64,000 bases of DNA, taken from NCBI RefSeq assembly GCF_000026945.1, contig NC_012862.1, positions 186,001-250,000 of the forward strand. Direction: 5' to 3'. This DNA comes from Candida dubliniensis CD36 (lineage: Eukaryota; Ascomycota; Pichiomycetes; Serinales; Debaryomycetaceae). A program made the translations under genes and the position numbers. Below the pieces are notes generated by a model. That model saw only the letters and a program-made list of their open reading frames with translations, made no database searches and was not told the DNA's origin. Positions 39,593 through 49,348 of this stretch are shown in pieces. Within the stretch, counting starts at the first letter, position 1; each line of letters begins with the position of its first letter.

Positions 39593-40517
39593 ATTGATTT
39601 GAAAGGTTTAAATGATATTAATGATAAACAGGGGGGGCGGTTAAAGAAACGGATTAGGGATCGTAGTTGTTGATATTCAGCTGATCGGGGTTTGAAAATA
39701 GAAGTGGTGGTGATGATGGACTATGCATATATAATGCAATGGTAACATTGTTTTCTTTAGGGTATGTAAATATCAATCCAAATATTAAAAATATTCCCAA
39801 TATAAAATTGGTATCAAATTGATCAATTATAATTGTAGTTATAAAGCAACTACTACTACTACTACTACCACCACGTTTTTGTAAGAAAAGAAAAGAAAAG
39901 AAAAGAAAGTAACAATAAGCTTTGCTTCTCGGTCTGGTCACGTGACTGGTCCACTTAAGGCAATTGGCATAAACAATATTATATTATATTATATTATATT
40001 CCAACAACATTTCTTTCTTTCTTCCTTTCAAAGAAAAAAAAGATTCTTTCCAGTTGTCTATAATAGAATTGAGTTAAAAAGACTGTTTTGCTTATTTAGT
40101 GGATTGTTTATCCTGCAACTCTATTGAGGTAGTAGATGTAGTTTGTTTTACGTGAATTGATTGGTTAGTTTATAAACAAGACAATCAAAATGGTATTACA
40201 ATTAAAAAAAAAAAAAATTGATCTAATCGTTGTTTAGTCTTGTTGAATCTGCTGATTGTAGATGTTCAAATGAAGGTGTAGTCCTGTTGTTGTTGTTGAT
40301 TTTGATGGTAGATCAATTTTTTTTTTTTTGCAATTACATATCCCAAATTGGTAATAATGTAAACAATCCCAAAATGTAATAAGGAGAGAACAAAAAATAT
40401 TGGGAGGTACAAGAACACTTTATAACAATATATAAAATATATAACACCAGAAGGTATATCATTCTTTATTTTTGTTTCTTTACTTTTACTTTTACTTCAT
40501 TCACTTATCAATTATTA
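39593..40517. other. Intergenic region with a palindromic Cbf1-type site
   Basis: Contains AAAAG copies (39889-39908), a perfect GTCACGTGAC palindrome at 39937-39946, an ATATT repeat (39979-40000), poly-A (40205-40216) and poly-T (40318-40330). A minus-strand frame at 39654-39941 lacks an ATG and is not listed as a gene. Confidence 0.5.
39939..39944. promoter_or_regulatory. CACGTG in palindromic GTCACGTGAC
   Basis: Full ten-base palindrome, an optimal Cbf1-type context. It lies 570 bases upstream of the 230-residue ORF. The same ten-base context occurs at 52071-52080. Confidence 0.45.
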
Positions 40518-41210
40518 ATGAATTCAATAGATTATTCATTTCCTCAAAAATTTGTACCTACAACTGTTAATTTAGATTTACATATTGATATTCCTAATCA
40601 TACCACCACCACCACCAGCACCACAATCACAATACAACAACCAATTTTTAAACAATTTACTACAAAAACTTTCCAAGATCCATTAAATGATATATTGAAA
40701 TTACTGAGACAAAAAATCCAGAATTATCAATTAAGTCTTCCAAGTTATGAAGAAGAAGAAGAAGAAGAAGAAGGAGAAACACATAAAGATGATGATGATG
40801 ATGATGATGAAGTGAAATCAGAATTGGAAAATAATAAAGAAAATGATATAGTGGGTGACTCTAAAACTATTGATATTAATCAATCAACACCAATTAAAAA
40901 ACTCCCACAATTACCACCACAATTACCACAACAATTACCAAGTGTTCCTTTGAGAAATAAAAAACTGGATAATTTGGCTTGTCATGCTGATAATATATTA
41001 AGAATGGCTATTGATTCAACTATAATTAGTTCTAATTCATTCACTATAAATTCATTTGAAGAAGAAGAAGAAGATGATGATGATGATTTTTTACAAGAAA
41101 ATTCTTTAATTCAATTATTAAAATATAAGAATTCTAAAAGAGATTTACGTTTTAAACCTCCAATTATTAAATTTGATATTAATGCCGATGATATTAATTC
41201 TGTATTATAA
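40518..41210 (+). CDS. Acidic low-complexity protein of unknown function, 230 residues
   Basis: The protein has Thr-rich, poly-Glu (about 77-85), poly-Asp (about 91-97), Pro/Leu/Gln (about 125-145) and Glu/Asp (about 178-188) stretches separated by less biased segments, including Q-D-P-L-N-D-I-L-K-L-L-R-Q-K-I and L-A-C-H-A-D-N-I-L-R-M-A-I-D-S-T. The ordered C-terminal end reads R-D-L-R-F-K-P-P-I-I-K-F-D-I-N. There are no membrane segments or known motifs. Nuclear or cytoplasmic regulatory functions are possible. The start is the first ATG after a T/C-rich leader. The stop is followed directly by ATAA repeats and then a long AT repeat. Confidence 0.65.
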   Translation: MNSIDYSFPQKFVPTTVNLDLHIDIPNHTTTTTSTTITIQQPIFKQFTTKTFQDPLNDILKLLRQKIQNYQLSLPSYEEEEEEEEGETHKDDDDDDDEVKSELENNKENDIVGDSKTIDINQSTPIKKLPQLPPQLPQQLPSVPLRNKKLDNLACHADNILRMAIDSTIISSNSFTINSFEEEEEDDDDDFLQENSLIQLLKYKNSKRDLRFKPPIIKFDINADDINSVL

Positions 41211-41228
41211 ATAAATAAATAAATAAAG

Positions 41229-41230
<2 letters not shown>

Positions 41231-41268
<38 letters not shown>
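41231..41268 (+). repeat. AT dinucleotide repeat
   Basis: About 19 TA units between two convergent genes (230-residue ORF and the 736-residue ORF), preceded by an ATAA repeat from the stop codon on. Confidence 0.85.
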
Positions 41269-41269
<1 letters not shown>

Positions 41270-41280
41270 AATGAGGATGT

Positions 41281-43491
41281 TTATTGAAATATTTTCATTA
41301 AAATTTCTGAATCTCGTAAATCATATTTTTCTAAATATTGACGTTTTATGAGATTTTCAATGGGTTGTAATTGAATATCTTTTAAATTTGATAATAATGT
41401 TTCAATATTTTTATTTGAATTTTGCCAATTAATTATATTATCTAATAAGTTTTGCACATTTATATCAAATTGACCACCATATTCCAAAACTTCTTTAATT
41501 TCATCTGATAATTTAGAATAGTCTTTGAAATATTCCATAATATAAAACAAAACATCATGATAATAACCGTTACTATCATCATTTATACAAGTCATTATCA
41601 ATTGTGAATACATCAAAGGAGTTATTTCTATATCTTTTTGCCTTGATTTCAAATAATTATAATATATTCGTCCACATTTTTTCGAAGTTGAATTAGATAA
41701 TGATTTAATGATTAATCTCCAAGATATAGAATCTAAATAATTATTAGTAATAATTGATGAACCTTTTAAATAATGTAAATTTTTCAATAAAGAAACTACT
41801 CCACTATGATTCAAAAAAATCATAATATGATTTAATAAACAATTAATAAAAATGGTTTTAGTTTCCAATTTATGATTATTTTCATCCATATAATTCATAT
41901 GAATATTAATGAATTCATGTAAATTTGATAAATTGGCTAATATGATACCATATTTTGAATTATGTAAATTTTTATTTCCCTGTAATAATGGTAATTCTTC
42001 TTCTTCTTCATGTAGTGGTGGTAGTGGTGGTGGTGGTGGTGGTGGTCGTTGTTGTTGTGAGTCTGACATGTTTTCATTGGATGAAGTTATAGTCCAATTC
42101 TTGAATTTATAATTCATACATTCAAAAAAATCAATACTTGAAAGATTTTTTTGATTATCTAAAATAACATCAATCAATGACAATATTTCTTTCACACTAT
42201 TATCAGAAACACTAGACGATGACAACGATTTAATGTTATCTGGCTTGTTATAGCAATAACTTTCAATAATTTTTATACAAAGTTCTTTAGTTAATCCATG
42301 ATCCATATTTGATAATGATTTATATATGAAATGACTAGTAATTAATTCTTCTGTTCTTTTAATATCACCATTCATAGATATAGTATGTAAAATTTGGAAA
42401 ATTAATGAATCCCCAAATGATTTTAAGTCAACAACAGTTGAGTTATGGGACGATAATAATTTGGTATTTAAAATTATATCATCAAGAGTGATTTTCCCTT
42501 GATGAAAATCTTTCATTATATAATTATCATAAACTAATGTAACTAGTTGATAATTATTATTTTCTAATCCTAATTGTAATAATAGATTCCATAATTCATT
42601 ATCAATAATCACTTTATGAATTAAAAATCTTGATATTAAGAAATTTAATGAATCAAAATTTTTCATTTCAATCATATATAAAATCATCAGTCGAGGTAAA
42701 TTTTCTAATATCTTTATTTCCTCCATATCTTGATCAATTTGGAAAGTAATTTTCAATTCATTAATTAATGTAATTATACATAATTGGTTTTGATTTGTAT
42801 TAAATAAATTCTTCAAATATGTTAAAAAATAAACATTATAAATCAATGGATTACCATATTGTAACCAAACCAAATTTAAAGGAAGGATATTCAATGCCAG
42901 ATGATTAAATCGATATAAATATAAATATAATATTAATAAATTTGAAACATAACTACTATTTTTAGTTGTGGTGGTGGTGGTGGTGGTGGTAATCAATTCA
43001 TGTTGTCGTATTAAAGATTCAAAAATCCCATTCAATGCATTAAAACTAGGTAATTTATTATTAAATTTATTATTAAATTTGATCCATTTGGTTAATAGTT
43101 GGAAAATTGAATTTTGAGAATTAAGATGTTGTTGATGGTTAATTGTAGAAATGTATTTGGTTAAATTATTATAATCATTACATTTGGAAATATCCAGTAG
43201 AATTTGATCCACATTAATATTAGTCAATTGTTTCGATGCTAGATGATTGTGGTTGTTAGGTAGTGAGCTTTTAACATGATTGGAATTGAATTTTGGTGAG
43301 TTCAATGGACTTGAAGCTGTAGAATTAGTAATTGATTGGTGTTGACGTTGACGTTGATGTTGATGTTGATGTTGATGTTGATTTAGTATTGCTGAATTGT
43401 GCTGTAGTCGTAAGAACTGGGCATTATATTTATATGATTGGTTTAATTTACTTCTAATGTTTTTCATCGTTATTATAGCATTCTTAAACAT
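41281..43491 (-). CDS. Probable mitochondrial PPR-like RNA stability/translation factor
   Basis: 736 residues. The N-terminus is basic and Ser/Asn/Gln-rich with few acids in the first 90 residues, typical of a mitochondrial presequence, and contains a His-Gln/Arg-Gln repeat from six-base tandem DNA copies (43341-43381). The rest is helical and Ile/Leu/Asn-rich with repeated 30-40 residue helical pairs, such as L-L-Q-L-G-L-E-N-N-N-Y-Q-L-V-T-L-V-Y-D-N-Y and I-L-H-T-I-S-M-N-G-D-I-K-R-T-E-E-L-I-T-S, as found in fungal PPR-like factors (Aep1/Aep2/Cbp1-type) that act on single mitochondrial transcripts. A poly-Pro/Glu insert sits near 480-500. I cannot say which transcript it would serve. It is divergent from the NDUFAF5-type gene with 243 bases between starts. 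Confidence 0.6.
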   Translation of the reverse strand: MFKNAIITMKNIRSKLNQSYKYNAQFLRLQHNSAILNQHQHQHQHQRQRQHQSITNSTASSPLNSPKFNSNHVKSSLPNNHNHLASKQLTNINVDQILLDISKCNDYNNLTKYISTINHQQHLNSQNSIFQLLTKWIKFNNKFNNKLPSFNALNGIFESLIRQHELITTTTTTTTTKNSSYVSNLLILYLYLYRFNHLALNILPLNLVWLQYGNPLIYNVYFLTYLKNLFNTNQNQLCIITLINELKITFQIDQDMEEIKILENLPRLMILYMIEMKNFDSLNFLISRFLIHKVIIDNELWNLLLQLGLENNNYQLVTLVYDNYIMKDFHQGKITLDDIILNTKLLSSHNSTVVDLKSFGDSLIFQILHTISMNGDIKRTEELITSHFIYKSLSNMDHGLTKELCIKIIESYCYNKPDNIKSLSSSSVSDNSVKEILSLIDVILDNQKNLSSIDFFECMNYKFKNWTITSSNENMSDSQQQRPPPPPPPLPPLHEEEEELPLLQGNKNLHNSKYGIILANLSNLHEFINIHMNYMDENNHKLETKTIFINCLLNHIMIFLNHSGVVSLLKNLHYLKGSSIITNNYLDSISWRLIIKSLSNSTSKKCGRIYYNYLKSRQKDIEITPLMYSQLIMTCINDDSNGYYHDVLFYIMEYFKDYSKLSDEIKEVLEYGGQFDINVQNLLDNIINWQNSNKNIETLLSNLKDIQLQPIENLIKRQYLEKYDLRDSEILMKIFQ

Positions 43492-43734
43492 AGTTGAAGT
43501 TGACTAGTTTCTTTTTGACGTTGAACTACTGTTCAAGTTGAAGGAGGAGGGGGAAGGGGAGGTAAGTAATAGATGGTTCAACTCATGCATTCTACGAACC
43601 ATTGAAAAAAAAAAAATTAATTCAACTCCAGAAAACTATTGTTTTTTTGAAGGGAGAACTCAAATATCAAAGTCATCACCCACTCCTCCTCCTCCTCCTC
43701 CTCTTTGATTAACCATTAAAACCCCACCACATTA

Positions 43735-44799
43735 ATGAATAAATATATATCAATAACTAGAAGTCTAGCAACTGCTGCTAAAAAATCTACTAATTCCACC
43801 ACCACCAAAACCACCACTACCAAGAATTCTCAACCACCACAATTTAAAGTTTTCGATAAATCAACGAAATTATTACAACGATCAAAACATGCCAAATTAA
43901 CTCCTGAATTATCTCGTAAAAAAGATTATCTTCGTGATGAAATAGCCATTAAAACTATTGAAAGATTAGCATTTATAACTAGACCAATGGATAATTTATT
44001 AGATTTTGGTAGTAATGCTGGGAATTTTTTAAATCAATTAATTAAAGATTCAAAAATTCCACCACCACCACAAGGTAAAAATGGTGATGATGAAGATGAT
44101 GAATTGGAGGTGAAATTAATTGAACAATTGAATAAAGATAAACAAATTGTTCGTAATAAAATTAAAAATTTAATCATGTTTGATACTTCGAAAGATTTAT
44201 TATATCGTGATGTTAATGAAACCACCACCACATTGAGTAATACTTCCATGAAAATTACTCGATGTGTTGGTGATGATGAAGAAACATTTAATCATGAAAT
44301 ATTCAAAAATGATAATCAATATGATGCTATTATATCTAATTTAAGTTTACATTGGATTAATGATTTACCTAAAGTTTTGACCAATATTCATCGAATTTTG
44401 AAAAAAGATGGATTTTTCATGGCAACTTTATTTGGTGGTGATACATTATATGAATTAAGAACTTCATTACAATTAGCAGAATTAGAACGTAAAGGTGGAA
44501 TATCACCAAGAGTTAGTCCTTTAATTCATTTAAATGATATAGGGTCCTTATTAACTAAAGCAGGGTTTTCTATGTTAACTATTGATTCTGAAGATATTAT
44601 AGTTAATGGATATCCTAATATTATTAATGTTTGTGAAGATTTACAAATTATGGGAGAAAATAATGGTTTAATAAGTCGAAATTATTTGGATAGAGATGTT
44701 TTAATTGCTGCTGATCAAATTTATAAAAGTCTTCATGGTGATGAACATGGATTACCTGCTACTTTTTCAGTAATTTTTTTCATTGGTTGGAAGAATTAA
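43735..44799 (+). CDS. NDUFAF5: NDUFAF5-type mitochondrial methyltransferase-like protein (complex I assembly)
   Basis: A 354-residue protein with a Ser/Thr/Lys-rich mitochondrial presequence (about 1-35). The family entry motif F-K-V-F-D-K-S-T-K-L-L-Q-R-x-x-H-A follows. The Rossmann SAM-binding motif L-L-D-F-G-S-N-A-G-N lies at about 87-97. The post-motif I-I-S-N-L-S-L-H-W-I-N-D-L-P-K-V-L is at about 199-215, and later come G-F-F-M-A-T-L-F-G-G-D-T-L-Y-E-L-R and S-P-R-V-S-P-L-I-H, which are diagnostic of NDUFAF5. NDUFAF5 hydroxylates an Arg of NDUFS7 during complex I assembly. Compared with the human protein there is an acidic insert at about 112-125. Together with the NDUFAF6-type gene this shows that the organism builds complex I. 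Confidence 0.92.
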   Translation: MNKYISITRSLATAAKKSTNSTTTKTTTTKNSQPPQFKVFDKSTKLLQRSKHAKLTPELSRKKDYLRDEIAIKTIERLAFITRPMDNLLDFGSNAGNFLNQLIKDSKIPPPPQGKNGDDEDDELEVKLIEQLNKDKQIVRNKIKNLIMFDTSKDLLYRDVNETTTTLSNTSMKITRCVGDDEETFNHEIFKNDNQYDAIISNLSLHWINDLPKVLTNIHRILKKDGFFMATLFGGDTLYELRTSLQLAELERKGGISPRVSPLIHLNDIGSLLTKAGFSMLTIDSEDIIVNGYPNIINVCEDLQIMGENNGLISRNYLDRDVLIAADQIYKSLHGDEHGLPATFSVIFFIGWKN

Positions 44800-45160
44800 T
44801 GGAAGAAGAACATTCCTTTCCTTTTCCTTTTCTTTGTGTAATTGATAGAATTTTGTAGATAATAATAATTCACAAGAAACAAGATAATATATATATTCCC
44901 TACCAACCTACCAACCTACCAACCTACCAACCTACCAACGTAACAATATAATAGAGTTAAAATTATTAAAAAAAAAATAAAAGACCTATAGAAATCCATA
45001 AAAATAGTAAAAAAGAATAAACTAATCATTCAATGATCAAATAATAATAAAAGGGAAATAAAAAAAAAAAAAAAAAATCAAAACTAAAAAAAAGTAGTAA
45101 TCAATCAGATAAAGACAAACTTCCCTTCCCTTCCTCTTCCTCTTCCTCTTCCCTACCTAA
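44800..45160. other. Convergent intergenic region
   Basis: 361 bases between two stop codons on converging strands. Contains CCAACCTA tandem copies (44901-44938, period 8) and A-rich runs (45060-45077). No gene is seen. Confidence 0.6.
44901..44938 (+). repeat. Period-8 CCAACCTA tandem repeat
   Basis: About five copies of an 8-base unit in the 3' flank of the NDUFAF5-type gene. Confidence 0.85.
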
Positions 45161-45487
45161 TTATTGATTATTAGTACTGACAGCTGATAAAACTTCAAAA
45201 TCAGATACTGGATCTTCTTCTTCTGCACCACTAATAATATCATAATCTTCATCAGTACTGGCCTCGGCCTCGACATCAACATCGGCATCAACATCGGCGT
45301 TTATTGGGATGTCCTTATCTTTAACACCTTGTTCATTTGTTACATCACTATTAGCATCGAAATAACGTGAAGTGGCAATAAAACTTTCTTTTGGAAGTGA
45401 TGGTAAAACAATTGAATGAATTGAACCTGAAGAAAATTCACCAGATGTACCACCCATTTCTTCTTCTTCTTCTTCATTATTCTTATT

Positions 45488-45532
<45 letters not shown>

Positions 45533-46113
45533 GATAATCGATTCTGTACCAGAAGAAGAAGAACAAGAGGAAGGGGAATTAGTTTCTCTTTCATCAATTT
45601 CCATAGGACAACAATTCTCTTCAAATACTAAATTACCTGACATATCATCTTTAGTCATATCACAACTAGCAATATTATAATCATTTTGTAAAATAAATTT
45701 AAATGGATATTTTGTATGAGTATTAATTAAAGTGAAATTAAATTTAGCAGTTTTCCCCGGCATAATACTATGTTTTTTATGGATAGTAATTGATGAAACT
45801 GGTTTATCAAAACAATTGATAATTTCAAGTTTTAAATTATTACAATCAATTGCTTTATGGGATTTATTAGTAATGATAGCTTGAGCTAAAGTACTTGATT
45901 TAGGAACTAAAGTGACTTGAACTTCATCATTTGGTTGTAAAACTAATAAGTCTTCTTCTTCTTCTTGTTGTTGTAAAGTTGAACCACTGATTACAGAAGT
46001 AGTAGTGGTTGAATTGGATCCAGTTTTAATTACTTGCAATTTTAACATTGAATCATTATTGAATTTATAATCACCTAATAATACTGCATTAGGTGACGTA
46101 ATTCTCAACTGTA

Positions 46114-46158
<45 letters not shown>

Positions 46159-47899
46159 CATCGGTCTTTTTAAAATCTTCAGGGATTTTACCTAAATGAT
46201 AATATTTAACTCTTCCCGGTTTAATATCACTAGCATTTTTAACTGTAACGGGGATAGTTTGATCTTGATTGAAAAATTCAAATAATAATTCACCACCTTG
46301 AATTGTTTCATTAGTATTGTTAATCAATTGTAAAGAAATAATTTGAGAAACATTACCACCAAAATTTTTAGGTCTAGCAATAACATCTCCTTCAGCGTTA
46401 AGTACACCAGATTCAGATTCAGATTCAGATTCAGGTTGTTGCTGTTGTTGTTGTTGTTGTTGTTGTTGTTCTTGTGGTGGTTCCAGTGATGTCAACTCTT
46501 CCAGTTCTTTATCAGTAGTAGTAGTAGATTGATTAAATGAAGCAATTAATTCTTCTTCATTAAATTCATTATTTGCATATTCAAGAGCACTCATTAAGAT
46601 AAGATATTTAACTTCTTCATCTTCTTCTTCTTCAAAATCCATCATAGCACATAATTTTTCATAACGTTCTGAATTGGAAATATAATGTTCAACATCTTTA
46701 ATAAATCTTTCAAAACCTTTCAGTTTTAATAATTCTTCCAATTTACGTTTAGTATCAGCATTACAATTCTCTAATGGGATATCATATACAATATCGTTTG
46801 CTGTCCATTGTTGTTGATGGTGGTGTCCGTGTCCGCGACCACCACCAATACCACCAATACCACCAGTACTAGCAAATCCACAATTGTTACCAACTCTACT
46901 AAAGTGGTTGCCATGACCAAAACCAGCTCTGGTACTGGTACTGGACATGGTTGGATAACTAATCTTAGCCATTGGATGTAAATATGAATGTGATCCAAAT
47001 TCAAGTTTTTCAATGTGTTGTTTAGCTTCACATTTTGAACATAAATCAAAATTTGAACAAACAAGACAATTATATCTAATACCTTTAAGTGGGACAAAAT
47101 CATAAGGATGACAGACATCACAACAAATATTTGGATGAATAGGAGATGAATCAGTTTCAACTTCAGGTTCAGCCTTTGATTCAGTTTCAGTTTTGGTTTC
47201 AACCTTAGGTTCTTCAACAACAGGTTCAGCTGGAGTTGAAATAGGGGCTGGAGGTGATTCTTTAGTATTGGACGTGGAAGTGGTAGCTGTTGTTGTTGTT
47301 GTTGAAGCCATTTCTTTTTTCAATCCATTAGAGAATTCATTAAAGATTTCTTTAAAATGATCATATGCAGCATCAATCAAAGCATCACGTAAATTACCAA
47401 AATCAATCGATGGTGATTTACCTGATTTGTATGTGGTACCAGTATAAGTATAACCATATTGTTGGTTGTTGTTCTTGTTGTTGTTATTGTTATTGTTATT
47501 GTTCTCCTGGTTAGTATTATTCACTTTAGGAGGTGTTGAAGTATCAATAACATTTAATTTGACATGATTTTTAACTTTCAAACTTCTGGCAAGGGATTTA
47601 AAATCGTCATCAGTTAGTAATGAAACAAAATCTTTATTCCGTTTTGATTTACGAGTATAAACAAGATAATTATCATCATTAGATAAATAACCAGGTAATT
47701 GTTTATTTAAGAATTCAGTTAAAGCTGGTTTAGATTTGATTTTAGTGAATAATTCCCTTCTAACACAGATAGTTTTTTCAATACGATTGGTGGTGGTGGT
47801 AGGTGTTGTGGTGGTGGTTGTGGAATCAGGAGGGGTATTATGGGTTCTAGTGATAGAAAGTTTAATAATAACTTCACGATTATGATTTTGAGAAGGCAT
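45161..47899 (-). CDS. Nbr1/Atg19-like selective autophagy receptor (PB1, ZZ, LIR)
   Basis: A 912-residue protein. Residues about 8-105 look like a PB1 domain (basic start V-I-I-K-L-S-I-T-R, acidic C-terminal part with D-D-D-F). A ZZ zinc finger lies at about 259-315 with C-D-V-C, C-L-V-C, C-S-K-C and H-S-Y-L-H ligands. A Gln run is near 490. One or two beta-rich segments at about 530-610 and 665-745 resemble the Ig-like cargo-binding domains of Atg19/Atg34/Nbr1. A poly-Asp/Glu stretch lies near 790-810, and the end has acid-flanked hydrophobic motifs (Y-D-I-I and D-F-E-V-L) of the LC3/Atg8-interacting type. These receptors bring hydrolases or organelles to the autophagosome. Asn repeats sit near 135-150 and 580-600. 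The order supports a fungal Nbr1-type receptor, while domain boundaries are approximate. Confidence 0.75.
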
Positions 47900-48354
47900 T
47901 ATTGTGAAGATAAGAAAGGAAGAAATGAAGAAAGAATGAAGAATAAAAGAAGAATAAAAGAAGAAAGAAAGTAAAGTAAAGTAAAGAAATTAAATTTCAG
48001 TGGCAAAGTTGAAATAAGAAAAGAAAAGAAAGAGAAAAAATAGGGAGGAGGAGGGGGGAGGAGGTTATAACACTATCAATTGTTAATTTTATTAATTGTT
48101 GTTGTTGGTGGAATTGGAGTGAGTGAGTGAGTGAGTGAGAGTTTTTAATTGAAATAATAATAATTTCACCCGATTAAGGAGCTTCTACTTTCACTTATAT
48201 ATATATATAGCTCAATTAGTTATGAGTTTACACTGTAATGATTTGATTAACAATTATCAGTTATATAAACAGTGTATATAACTTGTTTAAGATTGTTTGT
48301 GGTTTATCTGAATTGCTTTTATCAGTAAGTAATTACTACTACTACCATTTAATT

Positions 48355-48357
<3 letters not shown>

Positions 48358-48391
<34 letters not shown>
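48358..48391 (+). repeat. CT dinucleotide repeat
   Basis: About 16 CT units in the divergent promoter region. Confidence 0.85.
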
Positions 48392-48393
<2 letters not shown>

Positions 48394-49086
48394 CATTAAT
48401 TTTTTAGTCCTTCTTCTTCTTTAGTCCACAAGTTTCTTCATGTTATCGTTATCGTTTGTTTGCTAATGCTAATTATTGCTCTTATACACAATATATATAT
48501 ATATATATATATTATTAACCAATCTTCTTTTGATCTTACCACTACCACTTCTATCTATTGGAATTCCCGACCAAACGGTGCTGGTATTGTAGAACTGTGG
48601 CGGTGTTGTAGTAGTAATAGTAGATGAGTTCCCTCTCTTCCCCCGCCCCGCCCCCGCCCCCCCCCCCCCCCTTAAAATGTATAACTCTCATTACACAAAA
48701 TTGTTATCGGTTGAGTTGAGTTGAGTTGAGTATAAGTTTTTTACACATTGCAATACTTTAAGCACACAAATTATATTAATGGATTGATAAGATAATATTG
48801 TTCAAAAACGCAGTTAAAGGTTGTTCTAATAGTTGAATTTTCTAAAATATATGAGGGCTGTTTTAAATCTATGTTTATTTGATTAAGAGAAAGTGTAGTT
48901 TATAGTTGACCTTTATTTTTGGTATAAATTTCAACACAAATTTTTTTTAACCAAAAAAAAAAAAATAATATTCATATTCTTTTGTTCTTAACCGCAAAAA
49001 TACAAATCCATTCACATCTAATATACCTTAATTCAACTAAGATTATATAGTATATTCAATTTACGTTGATTAAATTAATTAATACC

Positions 49087-49087
<1 letters not shown>

Positions 49088-49121
<34 letters not shown>
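49088..49121 (+). repeat. TTG trinucleotide repeat
   Basis: About 11 TTG units adjacent to the CACGTG site at 49131, upstream of the PDI-like gene. Confidence 0.85.
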
Positions 49122-49130
49122 GGCGTGGAT

Positions 49131-49136
49131 CACGTG
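49131..49136. promoter_or_regulatory. CACGTG site upstream of the PDI-like gene
   Basis: ATCACGTGAT palindrome 213 bases before the ATG at 49349, a distance typical of yeast upstream activating sites. Confidence 0.45.
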
Positions 49137-49305
49137 ATGAGCTTGGGAAAGAGTGCGTGTAAATTGACACAAAAAAAAAAAAAAAAGATAAAATAAAAAT
49201 AAGAAATTTATTATAGTGTCTCAACCAAACCAACACACCTTCAAAGGAAAAAGAGAGACAGAGAGAGAGACATCAACTTTTCAACCCTTAATTAATAAAG
49301 CACCG

Positions 49306-49339
<34 letters not shown>

Positions 49340-49348
49340 ATTGTGAAT

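Larger units (their letters stand above)
47900..49348. other. Divergent intergenic region (1.45 kb)
   Basis: Between the Nbr1-like gene and the PDI-like gene. Contains GAAGA/AAAGA purine repeats, GTGA copies (48119-48138), CT repeat (48358-48391), AT repeats (48491-48512, 49312-49337), a C-rich run (48640-48672), TTGAG copies (48714-48731), a TTG repeat (49088-49121) and GATCACGTGATG at 49129-49140. No gene found. Confidence 0.5.

Noticed and set aside
39654..39941. Minus-strand open frame of about 95 codons with a hydrophobic segment
   Set aside because: It begins with GTG and has no ATG that would retain the membrane segment; a splice donor for a first exon was not found. Kept only as a remote possibility.
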